A DNA stretch of 64,000 nt from Clostridiales bacterium UBA7568 (GTDB taxonomy: Bacteria; Bacillota; Clostridia; Oscillospirales; CAG-272): the NCBI GenBank assembly GCA_002479075.1, contig DLLG01000004.1, forward strand, positions 243,932-307,931, written 5' to 3'. Both the position numbers and the translations under genes were made by a program. Below, one piece after another: positions 57,588 through 64,000 of the stretch. Under the pieces are notes generated by a model. That model ran no database searches, was not told the origin of the DNA, and worked only from the letters and a program-made list of their open reading frames with translations. The first letter of the stretch is position 1. Each line of letters begins with the position of its first letter.

Positions 57588-58631
57588 ATGGCAAACATAG
57601 AGAGATATTTTGCAGCGGCAAATTCGGGCGACGGTTTTTATGGCTTTTTCGGTGATATTTTTGACAGGAAAAAGCTCGATAAGATTTATCTTCTTCGCGG
57701 TGGACCGGGAACGGGAAAATCGACTCTGATGAAAAAGATCGGCAAAAGAGCGGAGACGGAGGGGCTTTCCGTTCATTATATCCCTTGTTCTTCCGACATT
57801 GACTCCCTTGACGGGGTTGTCATCCCGGAAAAATCTGCGGCAATCTTCGATGCGACTGCTCCGCATTCCTCCGAGCCCTTGTATCCGGGGGCTGTTGACG
57901 TAACGGCGGAGCTTTACCCCGCGCTTGACGAGGCGGCTCTCCGCAGCCGAAGGGAAGAGATAATCGCAATCGCCGACCGGGCAGGACGTGAAACGTCCGC
58001 GGCTCGCGAATATCTTTCTGCGGCGGGGAGAATGAAAAGGGAGACCATACGTGAGGCGGGATATGTTTTTGAAGCTGAAAAGGCGAGCCGTGCAGCAAGG
58101 CGCGAAGCGTCTTGCCGTCCGGTCGGCGGGGAAGAAAAGCACAGATTTATAAGCTCAATCAGCAAGGACGGAGAAAAATCCCTTGATACATACATGCGTC
58201 TCGCAAGGGTAAAGATTGCCGTTACGGATAAATTCGGGCTTGGACACGAGCTTCTGCGGCTCATCCTCGCATTTTCGCGTGAGCGCGGCGCATATTGTAC
58301 GGTATTTCCCGATCCCGTCACGCCGGAATATCCCGAGGCTTTGTGGTTTGAAAGCGACGGGACATATTTCTTAATTGATAAAGAAGGCGATTGTGACTGC
58401 GAAAGACGCATAAACATTATGCGCTTTATATCGAAAAAGCGTCTTGCGGAGATTCGCGGAAGATTGCGGTTTGCAAAGAAATGCGAGAATGCACTTACGG
58501 ACGGCGCCATCGGACATTTTGCACGCGCGGCGGAGTGTCATTCGGAGCTTGAAAAAATATATTCCTCCGCAATGGACTTCGGTTATGCAGACGGACTTGC
58601 GGATAAGATCATTTCGGAAATATTCGGATGA
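57588..58631 (+). CDS. P-loop ATPase of unknown role
   Basis: A 347-residue cytoplasmic protein. Walker A is RGGPGTGKSTLMKKI (about 37-51). The start NIERYFAAANSGDGFYGFF and the segment SSDIDSLDGVVIPEKSAAIFDATAPHSSEP, with a DGV loop and a probable Walker B-like strand, match a family of clostridial and bacillar ATPases (PRK06851-like) as I recall it. A His/Cys-containing region (CDCERR) lies near 267. Function is unknown. AAAAGGAG lies 8 nt before the ATG. Confidence 0.82.
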   Translation: MANIERYFAAANSGDGFYGFFGDIFDRKKLDKIYLLRGGPGTGKSTLMKKIGKRAETEGLSVHYIPCSSDIDSLDGVVIPEKSAAIFDATAPHSSEPLYPGAVDVTAELYPALDEAALRSRREEIIAIADRAGRETSAAREYLSAAGRMKRETIREAGYVFEAEKASRAARREASCRPVGGEEKHRFISSISKDGEKSLDTYMRLARVKIAVTDKFGLGHELLRLILAFSRERGAYCTVFPDPVTPEYPEALWFESDGTYFLIDKEGDCDCERRINIMRFISKKRLAEIRGRLRFAKKCENALTDGAIGHFARAAECHSELEKIYSSAMDFGYADGLADKIISEIFG

Positions 58632-58666
58632 CGTTTTTGCTAAAATGTAAATATTGAAAAATAACA

Positions 58667-58698
58667 TTGAAATTTGCCCGGATGTGTGATAATATAAT
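58667..58698 (+). promoter_or_regulatory. Candidate promoter of the PrsA-like gene
   Basis: TTGAAA (58667-58672) with TATAAT (58693-58698) at a long 20-bp spacing, or GATAAT (58688-58693) at 15 bp. Neither spacing is ideal. Confidence 0.4.
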
Positions 58699-58758
58699 AT
58701 AAGCTAATAAGGAAAACCGGCTTTTCCGGGACAAAAAAATATCGGAGTGTTATTTGCG

Positions 58759-59901
58759 ATGAAAAGATTTACAAAGATAATATGTGCTTTGATGGCGATG
58801 GCAATGCTCTTGCTTGCGCTTGCGTCGTGTACAAAAAAGCCGGGGCTTTATGCCTGGTACGGCAGGGTGAAGGTTGATTATATCCTGAAACTGACGGTCG
58901 ATGCGGGCGACGGAGAGAAAACATATAACGTCCCCTTCGATATGTACAGAAACCTTTTCGTATATTACCAGCCGCTTGTTGCCGATGTCATAAAGAGATC
59001 GGAGGATTCGCAGGAGCTTGTAACTGATGCGCAGAAGACGGCTGTCCTGAAGGAATATACGGAGGATGAGCTTTGCGAATATTACGCTCTGCTTGCGATT
59101 GCCGAGAGATACGGTCTTTCGATAACCGATGCGGACAGAGAGAACTTCCAGAATGACTACTACGCAAGAATTGAAGAATTCGTTTCAAGAATCGATGAAA
59201 GCGATAAGAAGTTCAGCGGTACAAAGGAAGAATATGCAAAGCATCTTTACGAGCAGGTCGTTGAAACGCTCGGAATGACAGAGGAGTATATAGAATATCT
59301 TTATTACAAAAACGTTCTGACAAGACGTGTAAAGCAGGTGCTTGTTCCGGAGCTTATGGCATATACAGAGCAGGGCTATTATCATTTCAAGCAGGTATAT
59401 ATTGAATATACAAAGGGCGATGACGTTCAGGAGAGGGAAGCGTCCGAAAAGATCCGCAAGGCATATGAGGAGCTTAAGGCGGGAGCCTCTATCGATGATG
59501 TTATCGATAAATACAGCAACAGCGTTTACGGCGGAGAATTCTATTTCGATTCGTATGGAAACATAGTCAGTTCCAAAACGAACAACGCCCTCGGCGCAAC
59601 TGCAACGGAAGCCGTCAAATCGATTCCGGAAGGCGAAATCGGCGAGATAATGATGGGCGACGGCGAGGACGGAATGGCGTATTTCGCAATCGCAAACCGT
59701 CTCGGGTTTGACGAAAAGTTCCTGTACGGCGCTTCGGAAGAAGCGGAAGCAATGTTCAAATATTCATATGTCGGCGCTTCGAATTATTCTGTCGGCTATA
59801 TGGTTTATACGGATGTTCTTGAGGCTTATAAGCAGAATATGAGGGTTGAACCCTATGATGCAAAAACATATAAGCTGGTCAGATACAAATCAATATATTG
59901 A
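58759..59901 (+). CDS. PrsA/SurA-like foldase lipoprotein
   Basis: A 380-residue lipoprotein (lipobox LLALASC, Cys at about 24). The N-terminal SurA-type helical region (about 40-200, with TEDELCEYYALLAIAERYGLS) precedes a parvulin-like PPIase domain (about 215-320: KIRKAYEELKAGASIDDVIDKYSNSVYGGEFYFDSYG). The parvulin part is divergent, so isomerase activity is uncertain. It probably helps fold exported proteins. It is followed after 18 bp by a glycosyltransferase gene. Confidence 0.82.
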   Translation: MKRFTKIICALMAMAMLLLALASCTKKPGLYAWYGRVKVDYILKLTVDAGDGEKTYNVPFDMYRNLFVYYQPLVADVIKRSEDSQELVTDAQKTAVLKEYTEDELCEYYALLAIAERYGLSITDADRENFQNDYYARIEEFVSRIDESDKKFSGTKEEYAKHLYEQVVETLGMTEEYIEYLYYKNVLTRRVKQVLVPELMAYTEQGYYHFKQVYIEYTKGDDVQEREASEKIRKAYEELKAGASIDDVIDKYSNSVYGGEFYFDSYGNIVSSKTNNALGATATEAVKSIPEGEIGEIMMGDGEDGMAYFAIANRLGFDEKFLYGASEEAEAMFKYSYVGASNYSVGYMVYTDVLEAYKQNMRVEPYDAKTYKLVRYKSIY

Positions 59902-59919
59902 TAGGCAGGGAAGTTTAAA

Positions 59920-60639
59920 ATGAAGGTGTCTCTTGTAATTCCGATGTATAACGAAAGCTCGATAATCGAAGGAGCGATCAAAACATTTTCGGAATATCTC
60001 AAATCAAAATATGAGGATTGGGAGCTGATATTTGTTGACGATGGCTCAAAGGACGGTTGCGGAGACGCTGTTCGCAAAGCTTCGGAGAAGGATCCGAGAA
60101 TTCGTCTTGAAGGCTATCCTGACAACAGAGGTAAGGGGTGTGCTGTCAGAACGGGAATGCTTGCCGCAAAGGGCGACATAGTTGTTTTCACGGACTGCGA
60201 CAACGCTTACGGAGAGGATGCAGTCGGCAGAATGATTGATATGTTTTCCGAAAGCAAGGCTGATATTATCATCGGCTCGCGCAACCTTTCGAAGGACGGT
60301 TACAAGGACTACACATTTATTCGCAAACTTGCGTCAAAAACGTATATAAAGGTAATAGGCATTGTTGCGGGCTTCAAATTTTCGGATGCGCAGAGCGGCA
60401 TAAAAGGTTTCCGCAGAGAAGCGGCGCAGAAGGTTTTCCGCAACTGTGAGGTTGATCGCTTTGCGTTTGACCTTGAGGCGATAATGATTGCGCAGAAGGC
60501 AGGCTTTAAGATCGAGGAAATGCCGGTTACGATTATAAACCACCGTGAATCGAAGGTCAGAGTTTTGCGGGACGCTTTCAAAATGCTTTCCGACGTTCGC
60601 AAGATGAAAAAGCGGATCAAGAAAACGGAGCTTAAATAA
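59920..60639 (+). CDS. Family 2 glycosyltransferase (dolichol-phosphate mannosyltransferase-like)
   Basis: A 239-residue GT-A enzyme. VSLVIPMYNESSIIEGAI, ELIFVDDGSKDG (nucleotide-binding DD), VVFTDCDNAYGED (DxD-like) and SGIKGFRREAAQKVF match the polyprenyl-phosphate sugar transferase group. No membrane segment is present, unlike GtrB-type enzymes. It probably transfers a sugar to undecaprenyl phosphate; the sugar is unknown. GGCAGGGAAG precedes the ATG. Confidence 0.9.
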   Translation: MKVSLVIPMYNESSIIEGAIKTFSEYLKSKYEDWELIFVDDGSKDGCGDAVRKASEKDPRIRLEGYPDNRGKGCAVRTGMLAAKGDIVVFTDCDNAYGEDAVGRMIDMFSESKADIIIGSRNLSKDGYKDYTFIRKLASKTYIKVIGIVAGFKFSDAQSGIKGFRREAAQKVFRNCEVDRFAFDLEAIMIAQKAGFKIEEMPVTIINHRESKVRVLRDAFKMLSDVRKMKKRIKKTELK

Positions 60640-60651
60640 AGTCAAAATTAA

Positions 60652-60685
60652 AAGAGGAAAATCCGCAAGGGTTTTCCTCTTTTTG
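60652..60685 (+). terminator. Rho-independent terminator
   Basis: AAGAGGAAAA (60652-60661) / TTTTCCTCTT (60672-60681) then TTTG. Confidence 0.85.
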
Positions 60686-60757
60686 ATTGCTTCCGAAACG
60701 TAAACAGAAGCGGGAAGCGGGTCTGTATAGCAAAATTCGGGTTTAACGGGATTGCAA

Positions 60758-61273
60758 TCACAGCAAGCCTTCGCCCGTCAGCATTTCAATGACACGCGCT
60801 TCGCGTTCAAACATCGCAGAATTATACGGGCTGCCCGACACATTACGGTTCTTTTGAATTACGATGGCGGGTTCAACGAATTCCAAGGTGTATCTTTCTG
60901 TTGCTTCGTAGCTGTCCAAATGCTGCGAAACTGTTCTGTCCTCAACGTCGCAGAGATAGTAATAGTTGTCTTGGATAAAACATTCGGATGCGACTTTATC
61001 GCTTTTCTGTATGCGATGCACATAGCCGTATTCTTTTACCGTTTCCGGCTTGACAACCAAGCCTGCCTCTTCGCGAGTTTCACGAATCATTGCGGAAACG
61101 GGGGATTCGTTGCCTTCGATTCCGCCTCCGGGGAATTTGTAATAGTCATATTTCAAGCTATGGATCATTGCAACTTTTTTGTCTCTGATTATGATGCTTC
61201 TTGCCGAATTACGCACAAAATTGCGGGTGCAATTATCATAATCACGTTTATCAATTTCAAAGAGTAATCTCAT
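60758..61273 (-). CDS. Nudix hydrolase
   Basis: A 171-residue pyrophosphohydrolase. The Nudix box is complete: GGIEGNESPVSAMIRETREE followed by AGL (G-x5-E-x7-REUxEExG). The N-terminus MRLLFEIDKRDYDNCTRNFVRNSAR looks typical of gut Firmicutes Nudix proteins. Substrate unknown, possibly a damaged nucleotide or nucleoside diphosphate derivative. Monocistronic; repeats follow on its upstream side. Confidence 0.92.
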   Translation of the reverse strand: MRLLFEIDKRDYDNCTRNFVRNSARSIIIRDKKVAMIHSLKYDYYKFPGGGIEGNESPVSAMIRETREEAGLVVKPETVKEYGYVHRIQKSDKVASECFIQDNYYYLCDVEDRTVSQHLDSYEATERYTLEFVEPAIVIQKNRNVSGSPYNSAMFEREARVIEMLTGEGLL

Positions 61274-61369
61274 AATGCCTCCGTTTTGGTTGTGTATGTG
61301 CCTGCAATATTATATCATAATGTATCAATGATGTCAATAAGCTGCCGTTCTGACGGCGTGCATCAAAAG

Positions 61370-61513
61370 CCCTCTTCTCGGCGAAGCCTGCAAATGCTTA
61401 CGCATTTGCAAATCTCACCCTCTTCTCGGCGAAGCCTGCAAACGCTTACGCATTTGCAAATCCCACCCTCTTCTCGGCGAAGCCTGCAAATGCTTGCGCA
61501 TTTGCAAATCTCC
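61370..61513. repeat. 48-bp tandem repeat, three copies
   Basis: Three near-identical 48-bp units begin at 61370, 61418 and 61466. Each contains the palindrome GCAAATGC-TTAC-GCATTTGC (one to two changes per copy). There are no spacers, so this is not a CRISPR. The unit is a multiple of three, which opens accidental repetitive reading frames. A GCTCTCCC-GGA-GGGAGAGC hairpin follows at 61536-61554. Confidence 0.9.
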
Positions 61514-61603
61514 CTCTCACCCGACTCCGTCTGGAGCTCTCCCGGAGGGAGAGCCAAAAAGGAGGGGAAACGCCGAAGCGCCTTTTATGTTTTTTCAAAG
61601 ACT

Positions 61604-61703
61604 GTTCAAACAAAAACAGGAGCGGAAATCCCACTCCTGCTTTCGGATGATGTAATTTGCAGAAACTTAATAACCGAAGTTTCTTTTGCCTGCTTTTCTT
61701 TTC
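61604..61703 (+). repeat. Interspersed hairpin repeat, right copy C
   Basis: A unit of about 106 bp, GTTCAAACAAAAACAGGAG onward, with stem CAGGAG (61617-61622) / CTCCTG (61634-61639) and the core AATAACCGAAGTTTCTTTTG. The core is the reverse complement of the left-end repeat at position 1. Confidence 0.82.
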
Positions 61704-61710
61704 AAAAACA

Positions 61711-61822
61711 GTTCAAACAAAAACAGGAGCGGAAACCCACTCCTGTTTTCAGATGATGTAATTTGCAGAAACTTAATAACCGAAGTTTCTTTTGCATACT
61801 TTTCTTTTCAAAGAAAAGTATG
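61711..61822 (+). repeat. Interspersed hairpin repeat, right copy D, with terminal palindrome
   Basis: Tandem duplicate of copy C at a 106-107 bp period, with stem ACAGGAG (61723-61729) / CTCCTGT (61740-61746) and the same core. It ends in a near-perfect palindrome with 13-bp arms: CATACTTTTCTTT (61795-61807) and AAAGAAAAGTATG (61810-61822). The palindrome abuts the stop codon of the next minus-strand gene and may serve as its terminator. Confidence 0.85.
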
Positions 61823-61823
61823 G

Positions 61824-62102
61824 TCAGTCTGCGAAAACGGTGATCTTCTTCGCAAGGACTATTGTGAGTATGTCGCATATCCAGCATACAACATAAACAA
61901 CTCTTACAATCCAACCGAGAATTGCAGGAAGACCGATGAAGGAAACGATCGAAAGAATGAACGACACAAGCATTATCGCGCCGACAACCTTTGACGAAGT
62001 TTTCTTTCCGCCGAGTCTGTAAAGTCCGCCGAAGAGACCGTCAACGAAGATGACAAGCAAAAGCTGTACGAGCCACGGCAAATCAGAAAGTGTTTTTCTC
62101 AT
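61824..62102 (-). CDS. Small membrane protein of unknown function
   Basis: A 92-residue protein with three hydrophobic segments (WLVQLLLVIFVDGLFGGLY, VVGAIMLVSFILSIVSFIGL, WIVRVVYVVCWICDILTIVL). No family is recognised; it resembles small YqaE-like or TM2-adjacent proteins in size. AGGGGGA lies about 9 nt before the ATG. It has its own near-consensus promoter and a palindrome in the leader, suggesting regulation. Confidence 0.72.
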   Translation of the reverse strand: MRKTLSDLPWLVQLLLVIFVDGLFGGLYRLGGKKTSSKVVGAIMLVSFILSIVSFIGLPAILGWIVRVVYVVCWICDILTIVLAKKITVFAD

Positions 62103-62143
62103 TATAAAACATCCCCCTAAATAATTTTATTTGTGCAGAAAAC

Positions 62144-62156
62144 ACACATTATGTGT
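62144..62156. promoter_or_regulatory. Palindrome in the leader, candidate operator
   Basis: ACACAT-T-ATGTGT at 62144-62156, about 13-25 nt downstream of the predicted start, between promoter and coding region. Confidence 0.45.
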
Positions 62157-62175
62157 AATAAACACACCACTAAAT

Positions 62176-62203
62176 ATTATATCACCGAAAAAGATTTTGT
62201 CAA
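62176..62203 (-). promoter_or_regulatory. Promoter of the small membrane protein
   Basis: Minus-strand TTGACA (62203-62198), 16-bp spacer, TATAAT (62181-62176). Confidence 0.82.
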
Positions 62204-62218
62204 CCGAAACTGGCGAAT

Positions 62219-62782
62219 TTATCTCGAAACAGGCACGACAGTAACATTTTCGCCGCCGTAATAGCGCAGGGAGGAGAGCAGTTTTGACGAAGGATCGAAA
62301 TACACGGCTGTCGTTGTTCCGTTGTCCGAGGAGAGGGCGCAGTAAAGTTCGCGAAGGTCGGGAGAGGAGCAATACATAAGTTTTTTGTCCGCAGAGACGA
62401 TCATATCGGCGGGAGCGACCTTTTCAAGAGAGGAAACAACTGCCTTATATACCTCCTTTGCGTTACCGTAACCATCAACCGAATAAACATAGAAGGTGCC
62501 GCGGCAGGTGATATATACATATTCTCTCTGCGTATGCTTCCAGGTGAAATACCAGAGCATCCAGAGGAAGAACGGCAGAATTGCAATAACATACGGGATT
62601 TTTACGATGACTGTGAACAGCACGACGTACCCGCCTGCAAAAATAACATAGAGCAGGGTGAGAAGAAAGCGCGTCAGCTTATCCTTTTTAGTCGGCTTTG
62701 CGGAGACGGCAAACTGCGAAAAATGCTCGTTTGCCTCCTCTTCTTCCTTGAACGGAATACCTTTATAAAGACTTTTGCTCAT
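62219..62782 (-). CDS. Membrane protein of unknown function
   Basis: A 187-residue protein. An acidic N-terminus (KEEEEANEHFSQFAVSAKPT) precedes two transmembrane helices (FLLTLLYVIFAGGYVVLFTV and PYVIAILPFFLWMLWYFTW). The C-terminal 100 residues are a soluble domain with YVYITCRGTFYVYSVDGYG and SADKKLMYCSSPDLRELYCAL. No family recognised. It follows htpG by 11 bp and is probably co-transcribed with it; a promoter for the next gene follows directly. Confidence 0.75.
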   Translation of the reverse strand: MSKSLYKGIPFKEEEEANEHFSQFAVSAKPTKKDKLTRFLLTLLYVIFAGGYVVLFTVIVKIPYVIAILPFFLWMLWYFTWKHTQREYVYITCRGTFYVYSVDGYGNAKEVYKAVVSSLEKVAPADMIVSADKKLMYCSSPDLRELYCALSSDNGTTTAVYFDPSSKLLSSLRYYGGENVTVVPVSR

Positions 62783-62793
62783 TTTCTTTTACC

Positions 62794-64000
62794 TCATATC
62801 ATTTTAAGAATTTCGTAGCTCTCGGAAAGGAATTCCTTCATTTCGTCGCCGGAGAGACGGCGGAAGGAGAGCGTTGCAAGGCGATATATGCTCTTTGCGA
62901 GAATATCTGCCTTTTCGTCGCCGGAGGAGAGTTTTTCTTCAAGCGATTTTATCAGCGGGCAAGCGGTATTGACCGTCAGTATGCCTTTCGGCGGCATATC
63001 GCCTTTGCTGACGCCGTATATCCTCATCATATCCTCAAAACGGCGGTTTTCCTCCGACGTTCCGAGCATTGCGGGGACGTTTTCGTCGTCCAACTTTGCG
63101 AATCTGACCTCGAGTGCTTCGTCGCCGGACGCTTTTATAAAAGCGGCTTTGACAGCTTCGCTGTCAGCGGTCTCCGCCTCTTTATCCGAAAGCGCACCGG
63201 AAATGTCCGAATCGACGCGGAGAAATTTCAGCCCGTCGTTTTCACGCTCAAGCATAGTGATGTACTGCGAATCTATAACGGTGTCAAGCACACATACGCG
63301 GAATCCCTTTGCGCGGAACATTGAGATGTATTGCGCCTGCGCCGTCTTGTCTGTTGTGTAATAGACGGTTTTTTCGTGTGTTTCCTTTGCTTCTTCGAGA
63401 TATTCCGAAAGTGTTACACACTTGTCTTCCGTGTCTCGGAAGAGAACGGCATCTTTGACCTTTTCATTGAATTTTCTGTCCTTGAGACAGCCGTATTCGA
63501 TGAAAGTTCTTATGTCGCCCCAGATTTTCTCATAAGCTTCGCGCTCGGTATTTGCCATAGAGGTCAGCTTATCGGCGACCTTCTTTGAAATGTGTGCGCT
63601 TATCTTGCTGACGTATGCGCTGTTCTGGAGGTAGCTTCTCGAAACATTGAGCGGCAGGTCAGGGCAGTCAAGCACGCCGCAGAGCATAAGCATATATTCC
63701 GGAATGACCTCTTTTATATTGTCTGCAACGAAAACAGAGTTATAATACAGCTTGACTTCGCCCTCAAGCGATTCAAACTCGCTGTCTATTCTCGGGAAAT
63801 ACAAAATTCCCTTGAAATTAAGAGGATAATCGGCGTTTATATGAATGTGGAAGAGGGGATCGCGCTTGCCGGGGAATACCTTTGAATAGAATTCCTTATA
63901 TTCCTCCTCGGTACATTCCGAGGGCGACTTCTGCCAGAGCGGGGATTTGTCGTTTATCGGCTTTTCCTCGTGCTTGCATTCACATTCTTCGCCTTCGCCG
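62794..64000 (-). CDS. htpG: Molecular chaperone HtpG (Hsp90), 5' end beyond the window
   Basis: The C-terminal 401 or so residues of a bacterial Hsp90; the frame stays open to the right edge. The visible part starts in the charged linker (GEGEECECKHEEKPINDKSP), continues with the middle-domain signature NADYPLNFKGILYFPRI and the IPEYMLMLCGVLDCPDLPLN variant of the conserved FVRGVVDSEDLPLN motif, then NVSRSYLQNS, and ends with the dimerisation domain. The ATPase domain lies outside. The dimerisation domain is somewhat divergent. It assists folding under stress. Confidence 0.93.
   Translation of the reverse strand, partial: GEGEECECKHEEKPINDKSPLWQKSPSECTEEEYKEFYSKVFPGKRDPLFHIHINADYPLNFKGILYFPRIDSEFESLEGEVKLYYNSVFVADNIKEVIPEYMLMLCGVLDCPDLPLNVSRSYLQNSAYVSKISAHISKKVADKLTSMANTEREAYEKIWGDIRTFIEYGCLKDRKFNEKVKDAVLFRDTEDKCVTLSEYLEEAKETHEKTVYYTTDKTAQAQYISMFRAKGFRVCVLDTVIDSQYITMLERENDGLKFLRVDSDISGALSDKEAETADSEAVKAAFIKASGDEALEVRFAKLDDENVPAMLGTSEENRRFEDMMRIYGVSKGDMPPKGILTVNTACPLIKSLEEKLSSGDEKADILAKSIYRLATLSFRRLSGDEMKEFLSESYEILKMI

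Noticed and set aside
60752..61267. Plus-strand frame of 171 codons opposite the Nudix gene
   Set aside because: Mirror of the Nudix gene, which carries a complete Nudix box; the opposite frame has no recognisable domain.
61370..61513. Possible CRISPR array
   Set aside because: The 48-bp units are directly adjacent with no spacers, only three copies, and no cas genes are present.
61363..61557. Repetitive Cys/Arg-rich reading frame with ICKCVSICRLRREEG-type units on the minus strand
   Set aside because: It is the translation of the 48-bp DNA palindrome repeat; no ribosome binding site, and both strands give similar frames.
1..64000. Prophage, integrative element, insertion sequence, tRNA or rRNA
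   Set aside because: No integrase, transposase, phage structural gene, tRNA cloverleaf or rRNA segment was recognised; base composition looks even apart from the repeat regions at the two ends.

Overview
The window looks like a chromosomal segment of an anaerobic, Gram-positive Clostridia member, most likely Oscillospirales (Oscillospiraceae/Ruminococcaceae type). This rests on strong AAGGAGG-type ribosome binding sites, sigma-A promoters with TTGACA/TATAAT and 17-base spacers, a meso-DAP type MurE (DNPR motif), the electron-bifurcating NfnAB pair, a pyrophosphate-type phosphofructokinase, GerW, an ScpA-ScpB-DUF2953-GerW-DacF-RluB block, YajC with a TIGR04086 protein, and a lipoprotein serpin. 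I see no tRNA, rRNA, CRISPR, transposase, integrase or phage gene. The species assignment is inference.

Layout. 0-0.5 kb: repeat-rich DNA, then a consensus promoter. 0.5-4.1 kb (+): a secreted protein, an ECF sigma factor overlapping a membrane-tethered putative anti-sigma protein, and a lipoprotein serpin. 4.2-7.9 kb (-): a divergent old-yellow-enzyme-like flavoprotein coupled to PPi-phosphofructokinase, and a beta-helix protein. 8-10.8 kb (+): an ABC exporter and an AraC-GyrI regulator. 11-14 kb (+): LexA overlapping a TIM-barrel protein, then an FKBP lipoprotein. 14.2-24.2 kb (+): Lon, EngB, a membrane M50 protease, ScpAB, DUF2953, GerW, DacF, RluB, a GNAT-like protein, RF2 and a small Cys-rich membrane protein. 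24.2-26.5 kb (-): NfnAB. 26.7-31.1 kb (+): a CopA copper ATPase with an in-frame CopZ-like tail, an ECF sigma factor with a large C-terminal extension, and a probable small RNA.

31.1-32.6 kb (-): TIGR04086, YajC and a solitary EndoA/MazF toxin. 33-35.1 kb (+): pyroglutamyl peptidase, a lipoprotein and a zinc-ribbon membrane protein. 35.2-47.9 kb (-): the division and cell wall cluster mraZ-rsmH-ftsL-PBP-murE-murF-mraY-ftsW-murG-ftsQ-ftsZ, with three MraZ-type operator repeats but no murD, murC or murB. 48-51.3 kb (-): coaD, rsmD, uvrC and HPr. 51.4-57.4 kb (-): rpsU, then rimM-trmD-murJ-O-antigen-ligase-like-DUF4330-DUF4330. 57.6-60.6 kb (+): a P-loop ATPase, a PrsA-like foldase lipoprotein and a family 2 glycosyltransferase. 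60.7-64 kb (-): a Nudix hydrolase, repeat-rich DNA, two small membrane proteins and HtpG, which runs off the right edge.

Most of the window is conserved housekeeping DNA. The least ordinary parts are the ECF sigma / tethered BLIP-SmpA-like protein / serpin locus, three fusion genes that each keep an in-frame start with an SD-like sequence at the domain junction (AraC-GyrI, CopA-CopZ, ECF with C-terminal domain), an orphan transcription unit of about 118 nt at 31.0 kb, a murJ/ligase/DUF4330 operon, and a hairpin repeat family at both ends of the window in opposite orientations.
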